64,000 nucleotides of DNA from Adhaeribacter pallidiroseus (GTDB lineage: Bacteria; Bacteroidota; Bacteroidia; Cytophagales; Hymenobacteraceae), in assembly GCF_003340495.1 (NCBI RefSeq), contig NZ_QASA01000001.1, positions 4,464,001 through 4,528,000 of the forward strand, read 5' to 3'. This document shows positions 46,501 to 54,484 of the stretch, piece by piece (positions within the stretch are counted from its first letter, which is position 1; each line of letters begins with the position of its first letter). The position numbers and the translations under genes were made by a program. The notes under the pieces were generated by a model. The model did not search any database. It was not told the origin of the DNA and saw only the letters and a list, made by a program, of their open reading frames with translations.

Positions 46501-48106
46501 CATAGCCCGTAAAACGGAGTTGATTATTTTTAAGAATGGCCGGCCCCGCAAGAAGTTTAAAACTAACCGGCAAACTCGAACTAGCTTTGGCCGCAAGAGT
46601 ATAGGGCCCCGTGCTTAATCCTTGGTCTGGCGGTGCAAAAGTAATCGTTTGTATTTTCTGGTTTGGAATCCGGAGCTTTACCACCCAGAAATCTTCGGCG
46701 CCTTTGCCTTCCTGACTTTTTTCCCAACCAATAGCTCCCGTAGCTGCGTAACCGGCCAGCAGGCAGTTTCCATCAGGAGTCAAGAGAATATCCTGCAAAG
46801 AGTTGTTGCCAAAACTGCTTACACTTTTATCCCACAGCTTGCTGCCTTTGCTATTTAGTTTTAATACCCAAAAGCTTAATACTTCCGGCCTAATCTCTGT
46901 TCTATCAGCGTTTCTGTCGGAATTAGTATTGCCGCCCACTAAAAATCCCCCGTCGGGGGTAGGCTGCAAAGACGTAAGCCGGTCCTGTTTATTTCCCCCA
47001 AAGGTTTGGTCCCAAACCTTATCGCCATTAGCCTTAATTTTAATAACCCAATAATCCCCTCTGGCTTCGTCTTCGGTAGCGTCGCGGCTTACCTGACTTT
47101 TATCGGAACTTACATCGGACTCTGAAGTACCACCCAGCAGGTAGCCGCCATCCGAAGTAAGCGTTAACGCCGAGAGCCAATCACTTTTATAACCATCGAA
47201 GGTTTTGTCCCATTGTTTTACACCTGCCGCAGAAATTTTTATGACCCAATAATCTGCGCAGGGTTCACTATCAAACCCCCAGGTACAATCGCTACGGCGG
47301 GGTTCGCTTTTATCGCCGCTTTTATCAGAAGAGGTAGAACCGCCTAGTAAATAGCCTCCATCCGGAGTAGCTACTAAAGCCGACAAATTATCGGAATGAT
47401 TTCCGCCTAACGTTTTATCCCAAAGTATTTTGCCATTAGCATTTAATTTTACGACCCAAAAATCAAAGGTAGACGATTCTCCTTTATTTGCTTGCGATTT
47501 ATCACCGCCAACCCCGGAATTAGAGTACCCACCCAAAATATAGCCGCCATCACTTGTTTGCTGTATTACCGTTAGCCAATCAATTTCCGCACCGCCAATG
47601 GTTTTATCCCAAGCTTTGCTACCATCCGCGTTTAATTTCACAATCCAGTAATCAATGCTTCCTTTTGTTTCCTGGGTTTTATCCCCGGATTTATTCGAAA
47701 AAGAATATCCCCCTAGGATATAACCGCCGTCTTGTGTTTGCTGGAGATCTTGTAAGCCATCAAAGTTTTCGCCGCCAAAAGTTTTGTCCCACGCTTTGGT
47801 GCCATTGGTATTTAACTTTATTACCCAATAATCCCCGTCAGTTCGGGTTCCCTGGGTTTTATCGCCTGAAATTAAAGAGTAAGAAGTACCCCCCAGAATA
47901 AAACCACCATCGGTTGTCTGCTTTGCTGCGGCTAAGTTTTCGTTACCGTTACCCCCATAAGTTTTGTCCCAGATTTTAATTTGGGCCAGCACGTCACCCG
48001 GAATTAAGCAGATACACAATAGCCACATGAAAGCAGCTAAAGGCCAATAACCGCTAATCCGAAGCGCATATTTGGCGGCACCCCAAAAAAGTCCACGTGT
48101 TTTCAT
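43559..48106 (-). CDS. Giant secreted repeat protein with type IX sorting domain
   Basis: 1,515 residues. After a signal peptide it consists of about 21 copies of a roughly 60-residue repeat with the core DYWVVKLNANGxKxWDKTFGG followed by a DGGYLLGG strand, interrupted near 500-570 by an Ig-like spacer (TITFAPPDQGLSTGPYTL). The pattern suggests beta-propeller or beta-solenoid blades. The C-terminus (TYPNPFVQELTINF ... GIYILRLQG) is a type IX secretion sorting domain, so the protein is exported to the cell surface or released. No catalytic motif; an adhesin or scaffold role is likely. Confidence 0.9.
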   Translation of the reverse strand: MKTRGLFWGAAKYALRISGYWPLAAFMWLLCICLIPGDVLAQIKIWDKTYGGNGNENLAAAKQTTDGGFILGGTSYSLISGDKTQGTRTDGDYWVIKLNTNGTKAWDKTFGGENFDGLQDLQQTQDGGYILGGYSFSNKSGDKTQETKGSIDYWIVKLNADGSKAWDKTIGGAEIDWLTVIQQTSDGGYILGGYSNSGVGGDKSQANKGESSTFDFWVVKLNANGKILWDKTLGGNHSDNLSALVATPDGGYLLGGSTSSDKSGDKSEPRRSDCTWGFDSEPCADYWVIKISAAGVKQWDKTFDGYKSDWLSALTLTSDGGYLLGGTSESDVSSDKSQVSRDATEDEARGDYWVIKIKANGDKVWDQTFGGNKQDRLTSLQPTPDGGFLVGGNTNSDRNADRTEIRPEVLSFWVLKLNSKGSKLWDKSVSSFGNNSLQDILLTPDGNCLLAGYAATGAIGWEKSQEGKGAEDFWVVKLRIPNQKIQTITFAPPDQGLSTGPYTLAAKASSSLPVSFKLLAGPAILKNNQLRFTGYGTVVVRAFQAGNATYSPVENTTSFRVHRFVTLPDKTIGGDSTDWLADIVTLPDGGYLLAGTSYSGKSGDKSMALRDSSDYWLVKVGADKNKIWDKSFGGTGKETLSVILATPDGGYLLGGSSTSGKEHDKSEGSRGKADYWIIKINAVGTKMWDQTFGGDLDDNLSVIVATPDGGYLLGGSSKSNKSGDKSDSNQGPPNARFNYADFWVVKINNQGKKIWDKTLGNAYEDKLTTIMATPDGNYLLGGYRDTDEYHLTDYWIVKVNPQGEILWDKAYDRDWVDHLTAITSIPDGSYLVGGYSGSETLAYWIIKINATGDKIWEKVYSGSSIFPCAACETNRSFLVDILPTPTGNFLLAGYSYSDRGGSRSEANRGSSDYWLLEIDESGAKIADKVFGGQNADELAAIVPIAAGGYLLGGSSNSGVGYEKSEPSKGNSDFWLVQTEITAFPPANLATWNRRFGGNNADNFTAMLPTADGGYLLGGYSYSQQTGDKSQNSQGKSDYWVVKTDAAGNKLWDKRYGGTGRDYLNTLIATPDGSFLLGGNSDSGIGGDKTAANKGGKDMWVIKISSSGEKQWDQSYGGSGSEDLRKIKILPDGRYLLAGYSNSPAGNGKTQHSRGGQDYWLVKINHFNGFKSWDQRLGGAAHDYLEDVAVLENGDLLLGGTSFSSAGGDKSQGSQGSSDYWLVKTTSEGQKLWDKRYGGSGPDQLFSLLNPDKDTILLAGISASGKTGEKSQLSQGGQDYWLVQVNGSGAKQWDKTYGGSGEETLRALTQDNDGGYLLGGTSFSGQSGDKSQASQGSSDYWLVKINATGTKLWDKRFGGNNAEELRNVWQTDDGGYLLGGRSNSGISGDKTQTSQGENDYWLLKVAPEALTPLLAPVLPAVNTEATKPSRHFALATYPNPFVQELTINFSVPQTQMVSLKVYNGQGHEITTLFQGEAKAAQQYACKWQASKSAAGIYILRLQGKEHVNHQRVLLTR

Positions 48107-48455
48107 CGTGATTTTTAAAAAAGTAAGTGATTGTAAAAAAAGAAAAGAAAGAGGAAAAGCAGGTCTTTAAACCAAAAGGTTAAAGCACTTCTGCACCGAG
48201 AGCACGAGACGAACTAACAACAGAAAATGAGAAGGCTGGCTATGTGGAATAAACCAATATAATGTAATTTTCACTTAAATGCTACTTTCCACCGGGTGCC
48301 CTTCTTTGGCTTTCGTAAACAGAACCCAGCAGATCAGGCAGTATTTATTTAATCGGGCTATTAATTGCGGGTAAAATAAGGGCGCAACAATACCCGGTAG
48401 TATCATATACATTAGCCCCTGATTTTGTTACCTTTAGCATTTATTTTATCAGGTT
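48107..48455. other. Divergent intergenic region
   Basis: 349 bases between the repeat-protein gene and the DUF2721-like gene. It must contain both promoters; I see no additional gene, RNA or repeat. Confidence 0.4.
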
Positions 48456-48887
48456 ATGGAAATTACCCTCACTACTCCCGCCTTGTTATTTCCGGCTATA
48501 TCCATGTTACTGCTGGCTTATACCAACCGGTTTATTGCTTTGGCCTCGCTCATCCGGAATTTAAAAGACCAATATACGCGCACCCAGAACAGCCTTTTAA
48601 TGGGTCAGATCAGCAATTTACGCGAGCGCTTGTTTTTAATCCGGAACATGCAGGCCTTGGGCATTGCCAGTATGTTTTTGTGCGTATTGTGCATGTTTGT
48701 ATTGTTTGCCGAAAATCAGACAACCGGTAAGTACTTGTTTGCCGTTAGCTTAGCATTGTTGCTGGCTTCGCTGGGGTTATCATTCCGCGAAATTCAAATC
48801 TCGGTAAATGCTTTAACTCTTGAACTAAGTGATTTGGAAAACTTAAAGGCTGAGCAACCTACATACCGCACTGCTAACCAGAAATAA
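48456..48887 (+). CDS. DUF2721-like membrane protein
   Basis: 143 residues. The start (PALLFPAISMLLLAYTNRFI, then ALASLIRNL) matches the DUF2721 family of small integral membrane proteins, with three membrane helices and an acidic C-terminal tail. Function of the family is unknown. It begins at the ATG in MEITLTTPALL; no operon partner is close. Confidence 0.8.
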   Translation: MEITLTTPALLFPAISMLLLAYTNRFIALASLIRNLKDQYTRTQNSLLMGQISNLRERLFLIRNMQALGIASMFLCVLCMFVLFAENQTTGKYLFAVSLALLLASLGLSFREIQISVNALTLELSDLENLKAEQPTYRTANQK

Positions 48888-49090
48888 TATGAAGTACCCG
48901 CTAGTTGCTTTTTTTTAAATTTTTAAAATTCTCCGGCAAATAATCTGGGCCAAATGGGTTTACTATTGCCCTATAAGTCTGCTTTAGGAGTTGCTGAACC
49001 AGTAAACCTTTAAAATCCGGTATTTAGCCCCAATTTACCGTTACTTTTTTCGTTCTTTTCTGTTATAAGAAAAACACTTTTTAGTACCCG

Positions 49091-50446
49091 ATGAAGAACG
49101 CAAACTTTAATTTGAAAATACTTAATATTCTCAGCTCTATTGTACTGGCTGTATTTATAATATCGTGCAGCGGCAAACCCACTATTAAAGCCTTACTCGG
49201 CAAGCAAACGCCTTACGAAAAATACGTACAATCGCTGCGTATGGCTAAATTACACCAATCGGGTTTAGGCCAGGATTGGTTATTGGCGGGCAATAAAGTT
49301 TTACAAGATTCGCTTTTGCTGCCTATTCCTTTTGAAGAAACCGGTTATTTCCAGGCCGAAAAACCAGCGGCCTTCAGTTACAATTTTAAAGCCCGCGAAG
49401 GTGAATCTATCCGGATTGCGGCCCATTCTAAAGCCCGGGAAGAAGTAAAGTTGTTTTTAGATTTGTTTGAGGTAGAAGATGGCCGGCCACGTAAAGTAAA
49501 ACACCTGAAGTCGGCCGATACGATTGCTTTACAGATTAATTACCGGGTGAAAGAAGATTTAACTTACCTGGTACGCCTGCAACCGGAACTCTTGCGCAGC
49601 GGCAGTTATACCATCTCGATTGTTAGCCAGCCCTCGTTGGGATTTCCGGTGCAAGGTAAAGGAAACAGTGCTATTCAGAGCGTATGGGGCGATGTGCGCG
49701 ATAATGGCGCACGCCGGCACGAAGGAATTGATATTTTTGCGCCCCGCGGCACCCCGGCTATAGCCGCTACTAAGGGCATGGTTACCCGAGTAGACGAAAC
49801 GCCTATCGGGGGCAAAGTAGTCTGGCTGAATGATGATCTCACTAACCAACACTTGTATTACGCCCACCTGGATACGCAACTGGTACAATCGGGGCAACAG
49901 GTTGTTCCGGGGCAGGTATTGGGTTTAGTAGGCAACACCGGCAATGCCCGCACCACGGTACCCCATTTACATTTCGGTATTTACCGGTCCGGCCGCGGAG
50001 CCGTAGATCCGTACCCTTTTGTGTATACGCCGACACAAAAAATTTCACCTTTGCAGATTAGTGCCGCCCAGTTAGGGCAATGGGCCCGAATCAGCAAAAA
50101 AGATGTAAACGTACGCTTATCGCCGGATAAAAACGGTTCTCTTTTAACTTCCTTAAACAAACATACTGCTGTGCAAATTATCGGTGGTACCTCCACTTGG
50201 TACCGTGTGCTTTTACCCACCGGTCAGAGCGGCTACATTTTGGGTGCTAACGTCGAGTCGCTGCAAAAACCATTGAATAATTTAAAAATTACAGCTGCAA
50301 CCGAAATCCTTACCGAACCCCTGCCGGATGGCACGCCCATAAACCAGGTAAAAGCCAGCAGTACGGTTACTGTTTTAGCGAATTACAACAATTATTTACT
50401 GGTAAAAACAGCAGATGGTACCTTAGGCTGGCTCTTAGCCGTTTAA
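49091..50446 (+). CDS. M23 metallopeptidase lipoprotein with SH3 domains
   Basis: 451 residues. A lipobox (FIISCSG, C near 27) anchors it to a membrane. Residues about 200-300 form an M23/LytM zinc peptidase: HEGIDIF supplies His and Asp and HLHFG the third ligand. One or two SH3-like wall-binding domains follow (VNVRLSPDKNGSLLTSL). It is expected to cut peptide cross-links of peptidoglycan during growth or division. All zinc ligands are present, so it is probably active. Monocistronic, 80 bases before queA. Confidence 0.88.
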   Translation: MKNANFNLKILNILSSIVLAVFIISCSGKPTIKALLGKQTPYEKYVQSLRMAKLHQSGLGQDWLLAGNKVLQDSLLLPIPFEETGYFQAEKPAAFSYNFKAREGESIRIAAHSKAREEVKLFLDLFEVEDGRPRKVKHLKSADTIALQINYRVKEDLTYLVRLQPELLRSGSYTISIVSQPSLGFPVQGKGNSAIQSVWGDVRDNGARRHEGIDIFAPRGTPAIAATKGMVTRVDETPIGGKVVWLNDDLTNQHLYYAHLDTQLVQSGQQVVPGQVLGLVGNTGNARTTVPHLHFGIYRSGRGAVDPYPFVYTPTQKISPLQISAAQLGQWARISKKDVNVRLSPDKNGSLLTSLNKHTAVQIIGGTSTWYRVLLPTGQSGYILGANVESLQKPLNNLKITAATEILTEPLPDGTPINQVKASSTVTVLANYNNYLLVKTADGTLGWLLAV

Positions 50447-50525
50447 ATAAGTTTAATTTAGATTCCTGAAGCGGTTTGTTTAATTTTGCGCCGTAATCTT
50501 ATGCGCCTTACCTGCTCTTTCTTAA

Positions 50526-51737
50526 ATGCCACTACACCCGAAAAATATAACTATCCAGGATTTCCGGTACCAGTTACCGGAATCACTGGTTGCTCAGTTT
50601 CCGTTAGCTAACCGCGATGCCTCTAAGCTGCTGTTTTACCAACGGGGAAGTATTTCGGATCATGGTTTTCGGGAAATACCGGACTTACTATCACCCGAAG
50701 CCTTATTAATTTTTAACGATACCAAAGTAGTACAAGCCCGGCTTTTATTTACCAAACCAACCGGCGGTATCATTGAAATATTTTGCCTGGAGCCGGTTTT
50801 CCCGTACACCGAAATGCAACAAGCCATGCAGCAAACAACAACTTGTAGCTGGCAATGCCTGGTTGGAAATGCGAAACGCTGGAAGTCGGGTTTGTTGCAA
50901 ATGCCGCTACCAACAGGTTTTTTACAAGCAGAACTGCAAGAACGCGCAGCCGATGGATTTATCATCAAGTTTAGCTGGCAACCAGCTGCTTTAACTTTTG
51001 CTGAAGTACTGGAAACAGCCGGGAAATTACCCTTACCGCCTTACCTAAACCGCGACGCCGAAGAAGCTGACAAAATCCGTTATCAAACTATATATGCTGC
51101 CACGGAAGGTGCCGTAGCAGCCCCTACCGCCGGATTACATTTCACCGAAAATATACTCACCAAACTAACGCAACGGAATATTAAGCAAGCAAAGGTTACC
51201 CTGCACGTGGGAGCAGGCACGTTTAAGCCAGTAAAAGCCTCAGCAATGGCAGACCACCAGATGCACGCCGAAGAAATTTATGTATCCTCTGCAACCATCC
51301 GAAGCTTGCAGGAACAATTTCCAAAATCTATTATTCCGGTAGGTACTACTTCGTTACGCACCCTGGAAACTTTGTATTGGCTGGGCATCTTAATTGCCCG
51401 GAATCCCGAATTAAAATCTTTACACGTTCCGCAATGGTTGCCCTACGAAGCAGATGCAGCCTTACCTAGACCTGCTGAAACCTTACAGGTTTTACTGGAT
51501 TACTTACAGGCAAACCAACTAGATTATTTACGCGCCACAACGCAACTCTTAATTGCCCCTGGATATCCGTTTCGTATTTGTTCTGGTCTGGTAACAAACT
51601 TTCACCAGCCGGAAAGCACCCTGCTGTTATTAGTATCAGCGCTGATAGGTGAAGATTGGCGTAGAGTGTATGAGCATGCTCTGGAAAACCAATACCGTTT
51701 TCTAAGTTATGGCGATAGCTCCTTATTATTACCATAA
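50526..51737 (+). CDS. queA: S-adenosylmethionine:tRNA ribosyltransferase-isomerase
   Basis: 403 residues, typical of the Bacteroidota branch of QueA. Family landmarks include DASKLLFY near the start, FNDTKVVQARL, VGNAKRW, the central AAPTAGLHFTENIL, LHVGAGTFKPV and GLVTNFHQPESTLLLLVSAL. It transfers the ribosyl part of SAM to 7-aminomethyl-7-deazaguanine in tRNA to form epoxyqueuosine. The best-defined housekeeping gene in the window. Confidence 0.95.
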   Translation: MPLHPKNITIQDFRYQLPESLVAQFPLANRDASKLLFYQRGSISDHGFREIPDLLSPEALLIFNDTKVVQARLLFTKPTGGIIEIFCLEPVFPYTEMQQAMQQTTTCSWQCLVGNAKRWKSGLLQMPLPTGFLQAELQERAADGFIIKFSWQPAALTFAEVLETAGKLPLPPYLNRDAEEADKIRYQTIYAATEGAVAAPTAGLHFTENILTKLTQRNIKQAKVTLHVGAGTFKPVKASAMADHQMHAEEIYVSSATIRSLQEQFPKSIIPVGTTSLRTLETLYWLGILIARNPELKSLHVPQWLPYEADAALPRPAETLQVLLDYLQANQLDYLRATTQLLIAPGYPFRICSGLVTNFHQPESTLLLLVSALIGEDWRRVYEHALENQYRFLSYGDSSLLLP

Positions 51738-52107
51738 CGCAAGCCAATCATTTCTAATTAATGCTACAACCTCTACTTTCAAAAGCACACGCGTTTTGCT
51801 GCTTTGCCACTCATGTGCCTTAACTTTACTTAAATAATGGCAAGTATTATAAACAGCAAAGGCTAAGGGTCAAAACAGCACATGCAAGATCTTGTAAAAA
51901 GTAAAAAATTAAAAAAACCCTGTTCATCTTCATCTTCTTTCAAATTATAATTAATTTAATTTTTACATTACACTTTGTTAATACATATTTCCAAATTAAT
52001 AGCTTTTATCTGAACAAAATACTTCTTAAAAGATTAACTATAAATTGTACAATTAAAAGTTAAGCTAATTTATTATCTTTGAAGGTCAGGAATATATTTC
52101 AGTAAAA
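51738..52107. other. Intergenic region with candidate promoter
   Basis: 370 AT-rich bases without a gene. TATCTTTG at 52074-52081 fits the Bacteroidota -7 consensus and lies 26 bases before the YaiO-like start; an upstream TTG is 26 bases further away, beyond the usual spacing. Confidence 0.4.
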
Positions 52108-53397
52108 ATGCCTATTCTACCTTTTTCTGTTCATTCTTATTCTGCTCTTATTCTAGGGCGTAAGGCTATTCAGCTATTTTTTATAAGCTTACTTTTGCTG
52201 AAAGCTGCATCTACCCAAGCACAGTCTTTTACTTCAGACGAATATTTTCAAAAAGCGCGTCAAACAGCCTTTGAACAGAAAAAATACGCTGAGGCTATTC
52301 AGCTTTGTCAGCAAGCTTTAAAACAAAGCCCCGATTACCTCGATATTCGTATTTTTTTAGGCAGACTGTATTACTGGAACAACCAAAAGGATTCGTCTTT
52401 ATCAGAGTTACAAGCCGCTTTTCAGAAAAAACCAGATTATGAAGATGCCGCACAAGCTTTGGCCGATATTACTTACTTTGAAGAAGATTATACCAAGGCT
52501 TTAAACTATAGCCAAATAGGTTTACAATACCATCCTTCTTCCTCCGGGTTAGCTATTCGTAAAGCAAAATGTTTGGCAGCACTACTTCGTCACCAAGAAG
52601 CGTATACTTATACAGATAGTTTATTACGAGCAGATCCTGACAATGATCAACTCCGGTCGCTAACCAGTCAGTTAAGAGAATACAGCAATCATAATAAAGT
52701 AGGCGTAGGTTACGACTATACGTATTTCGATAAGCAATTTACGAATCCCTGGCATTTGATTAACCTTGATTATAGCCGACAAACCAAAGCCGGATCTTTC
52801 GGGGGACGGGTAAATTACACCAACCGGTTTGCACAAAGCGGTTTACAATTTGAAGCAGAAGGTTATCCCCGTATTTCCAAAGTTTTTTATGCGTATGCCA
52901 ATGTAGGTTATTCCGCCGATATGCCTTTATTCCCAAAATGGCGGGCTGGATTTTCTTTATACGCCAATTTACCCAAAGCCTTTGAAGCAGAAAGCGGATT
53001 TCGGTATCTTAACTTCGATAACAATACCTGGATTTACACCATTTCGTTAGGAAAATATTACAAGAACTTTTGGTTTAATGCGCGTACGTATTTATCGCCG
53101 GGCAATAACAGCATTTCTCAATCTTATACACTTACTACCCGCTATTACCTCAAAGGAGCCGACGATTATTTTTCCTTTTTTCTTGGTCGGGGTATCTCGC
53201 CTGACGATCGTCTCCAGGCTACCCGGTTGAACAGCAATTATCGCTTACAAACCGCTCGGATCGGTGGGGGCTATCGGTTCTCTTTAAACAAACAGCATAT
53301 TTTCTACCTCACTGTTACCTACGAGAATGTGGAGTATTTGCCCGAAACCAAAGGAAATCAATTAAATTTTTCGGTGGGCTACCTCCTGCGGTTTTAA
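52108..53397 (+). CDS. YaiO-like outer-membrane protein with TPR repeats
   Basis: 429 residues: a signal peptide (about 1-40, ending STQAQS), three TPR-like helical repeats (about 45-190, for example YAEAIQLCQQALKQSPDY), then a C-terminal beta-barrel domain (about 200-429) of the YaiO family, ending in aromatic-rich strands (NFSVGYLLRF). Such proteins occur with polysaccharide synthases and may help export or modify surface glycans. It faces the glycosyltransferase-sulfatase cluster across a 600-base gap, which fits. Confidence 0.85.
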   Translation: MPILPFSVHSYSALILGRKAIQLFFISLLLLKAASTQAQSFTSDEYFQKARQTAFEQKKYAEAIQLCQQALKQSPDYLDIRIFLGRLYYWNNQKDSSLSELQAAFQKKPDYEDAAQALADITYFEEDYTKALNYSQIGLQYHPSSSGLAIRKAKCLAALLRHQEAYTYTDSLLRADPDNDQLRSLTSQLREYSNHNKVGVGYDYTYFDKQFTNPWHLINLDYSRQTKAGSFGGRVNYTNRFAQSGLQFEAEGYPRISKVFYAYANVGYSADMPLFPKWRAGFSLYANLPKAFEAESGFRYLNFDNNTWIYTISLGKYYKNFWFNARTYLSPGNNSISQSYTLTTRYYLKGADDYFSFFLGRGISPDDRLQATRLNSNYRLQTARIGGGYRFSLNKQHIFYLTVTYENVEYLPETKGNQLNFSVGYLLRF

Positions 53398-53996
53398 TTT
53401 ACTTATTCCACCGGGGTATTTTTAAAATTCTGTATAACACACCAAAAAATAGGTTTTACCCTATACACAGGCTAACTAGCATTTTTCATTGAAGAGTTAA
53501 GGTACAGCATAAATTAATCTTTACCTCTTACCTAAAATAACAAGCGCTGAGTAAGCTTTGGTAATATCAATAGCCAGTAGAAATACTTGGTAAAAGAATA
53601 AACGTTTCCAGCTTTTTCTCCGCAATTTCCTTCTTCAACGGGGAACGTTGGCGCTACTTAGCTAAATAGTTTCTTGCTGAAGGTTGTAGTGGAGGTGCCA
53701 TCTTTATCGCTCGTTATTATAGCAACTACTTGCCTTCCCAAACGGCTATGGATTATTCACAATTCACTAGGTCAACACAAGTTTTACTTACCTTATTTTA
53801 AATTGTAACATCAACAAGCCCATTTCCATTTTAATCTACTTTCTATTGGCACATCTGAACAGCACATAGGCTGAACATTTTTCTAAGCCATTTAGCTCAA
53901 GTGTTTGGATCAGCTTTAAAAAATTATTGGCTAATCAAATGGAATAATTGTCTCTTTGATTAGCCAATATAGCTCATTATTTAAAAAAATCAGCAA
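53398..53996. other. Intergenic region between convergent genes
   Basis: 599 bases with no gene I can support. Short frames exist on the minus strand near 53500-53640 (FLLAIDITKAYSALV) but lack starts and homologues I recognise. They could be decayed transposase sequence; I do not claim it. Confidence 0.4.
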
Positions 53997-54484
53997 TCAC
54001 TGTTGCGGGGAATAGTGCATAAATAGGGAATCCGGAATAAGCTTTCCTTTACTTGAAATTAAATTATTCTTTTGTTTGAACCGGGCAAATTTAGCTTGTA
54101 ATTGGCTTTTCACAACCGGATCTGTTATGCGTTCTTCGCTTAAATCCGGAGCAATTTTAAAAATATCTTGTCCGTTTAAATGATATTCCCCGCTTACGTA
54201 ATCTAACAAGTCCGTTTTAGTTTGCTTTAAGGCAGTTGAATGAATATTTCGAAAAGTTCTAACGGTATCAATACCTGTTCCTAACCAGCTTACCTGCGAT
54301 GGTACTCTAAAATTATACTGCGCTTTTAAGTACGCCAGCAAACTAGGCGTTACATCACTATGGGAGGAAATGGACTTAAAGCGAGCACTTTTCTTTAATA
54401 AAGGAGAATAGATGATCAACGGAACGTGATAACGATCTATTTTGGTTGCTAACGGTATTTCGGGTACCCGATGATCGCCGGTAA
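53997..54484 (-). pseudogene. C-terminal part of the sulfatase domain, displaced by a frameshift
   Basis: Continuing from the stop of the upstream frame with one extra T gives an uninterrupted reading LITGDHRVPEIP and then YHVPLIIYSPLLKKS, the end of an LTA-synthase-type sulfatase domain, to the stop at 53997. The first open stretch of its own frame (140 codons from 54419) starts inside the domain and lacks the GDH motif. Best explained as the rest of the gene 54485-57496. Confidence 0.8.

Noticed and set aside
53398-53996. Possible IS110-like fragment on the minus strand (FLLAIDITKAY)
   Set aside because: Only a short stretch resembles a transposase N-terminus, and no other part of such a gene is present.
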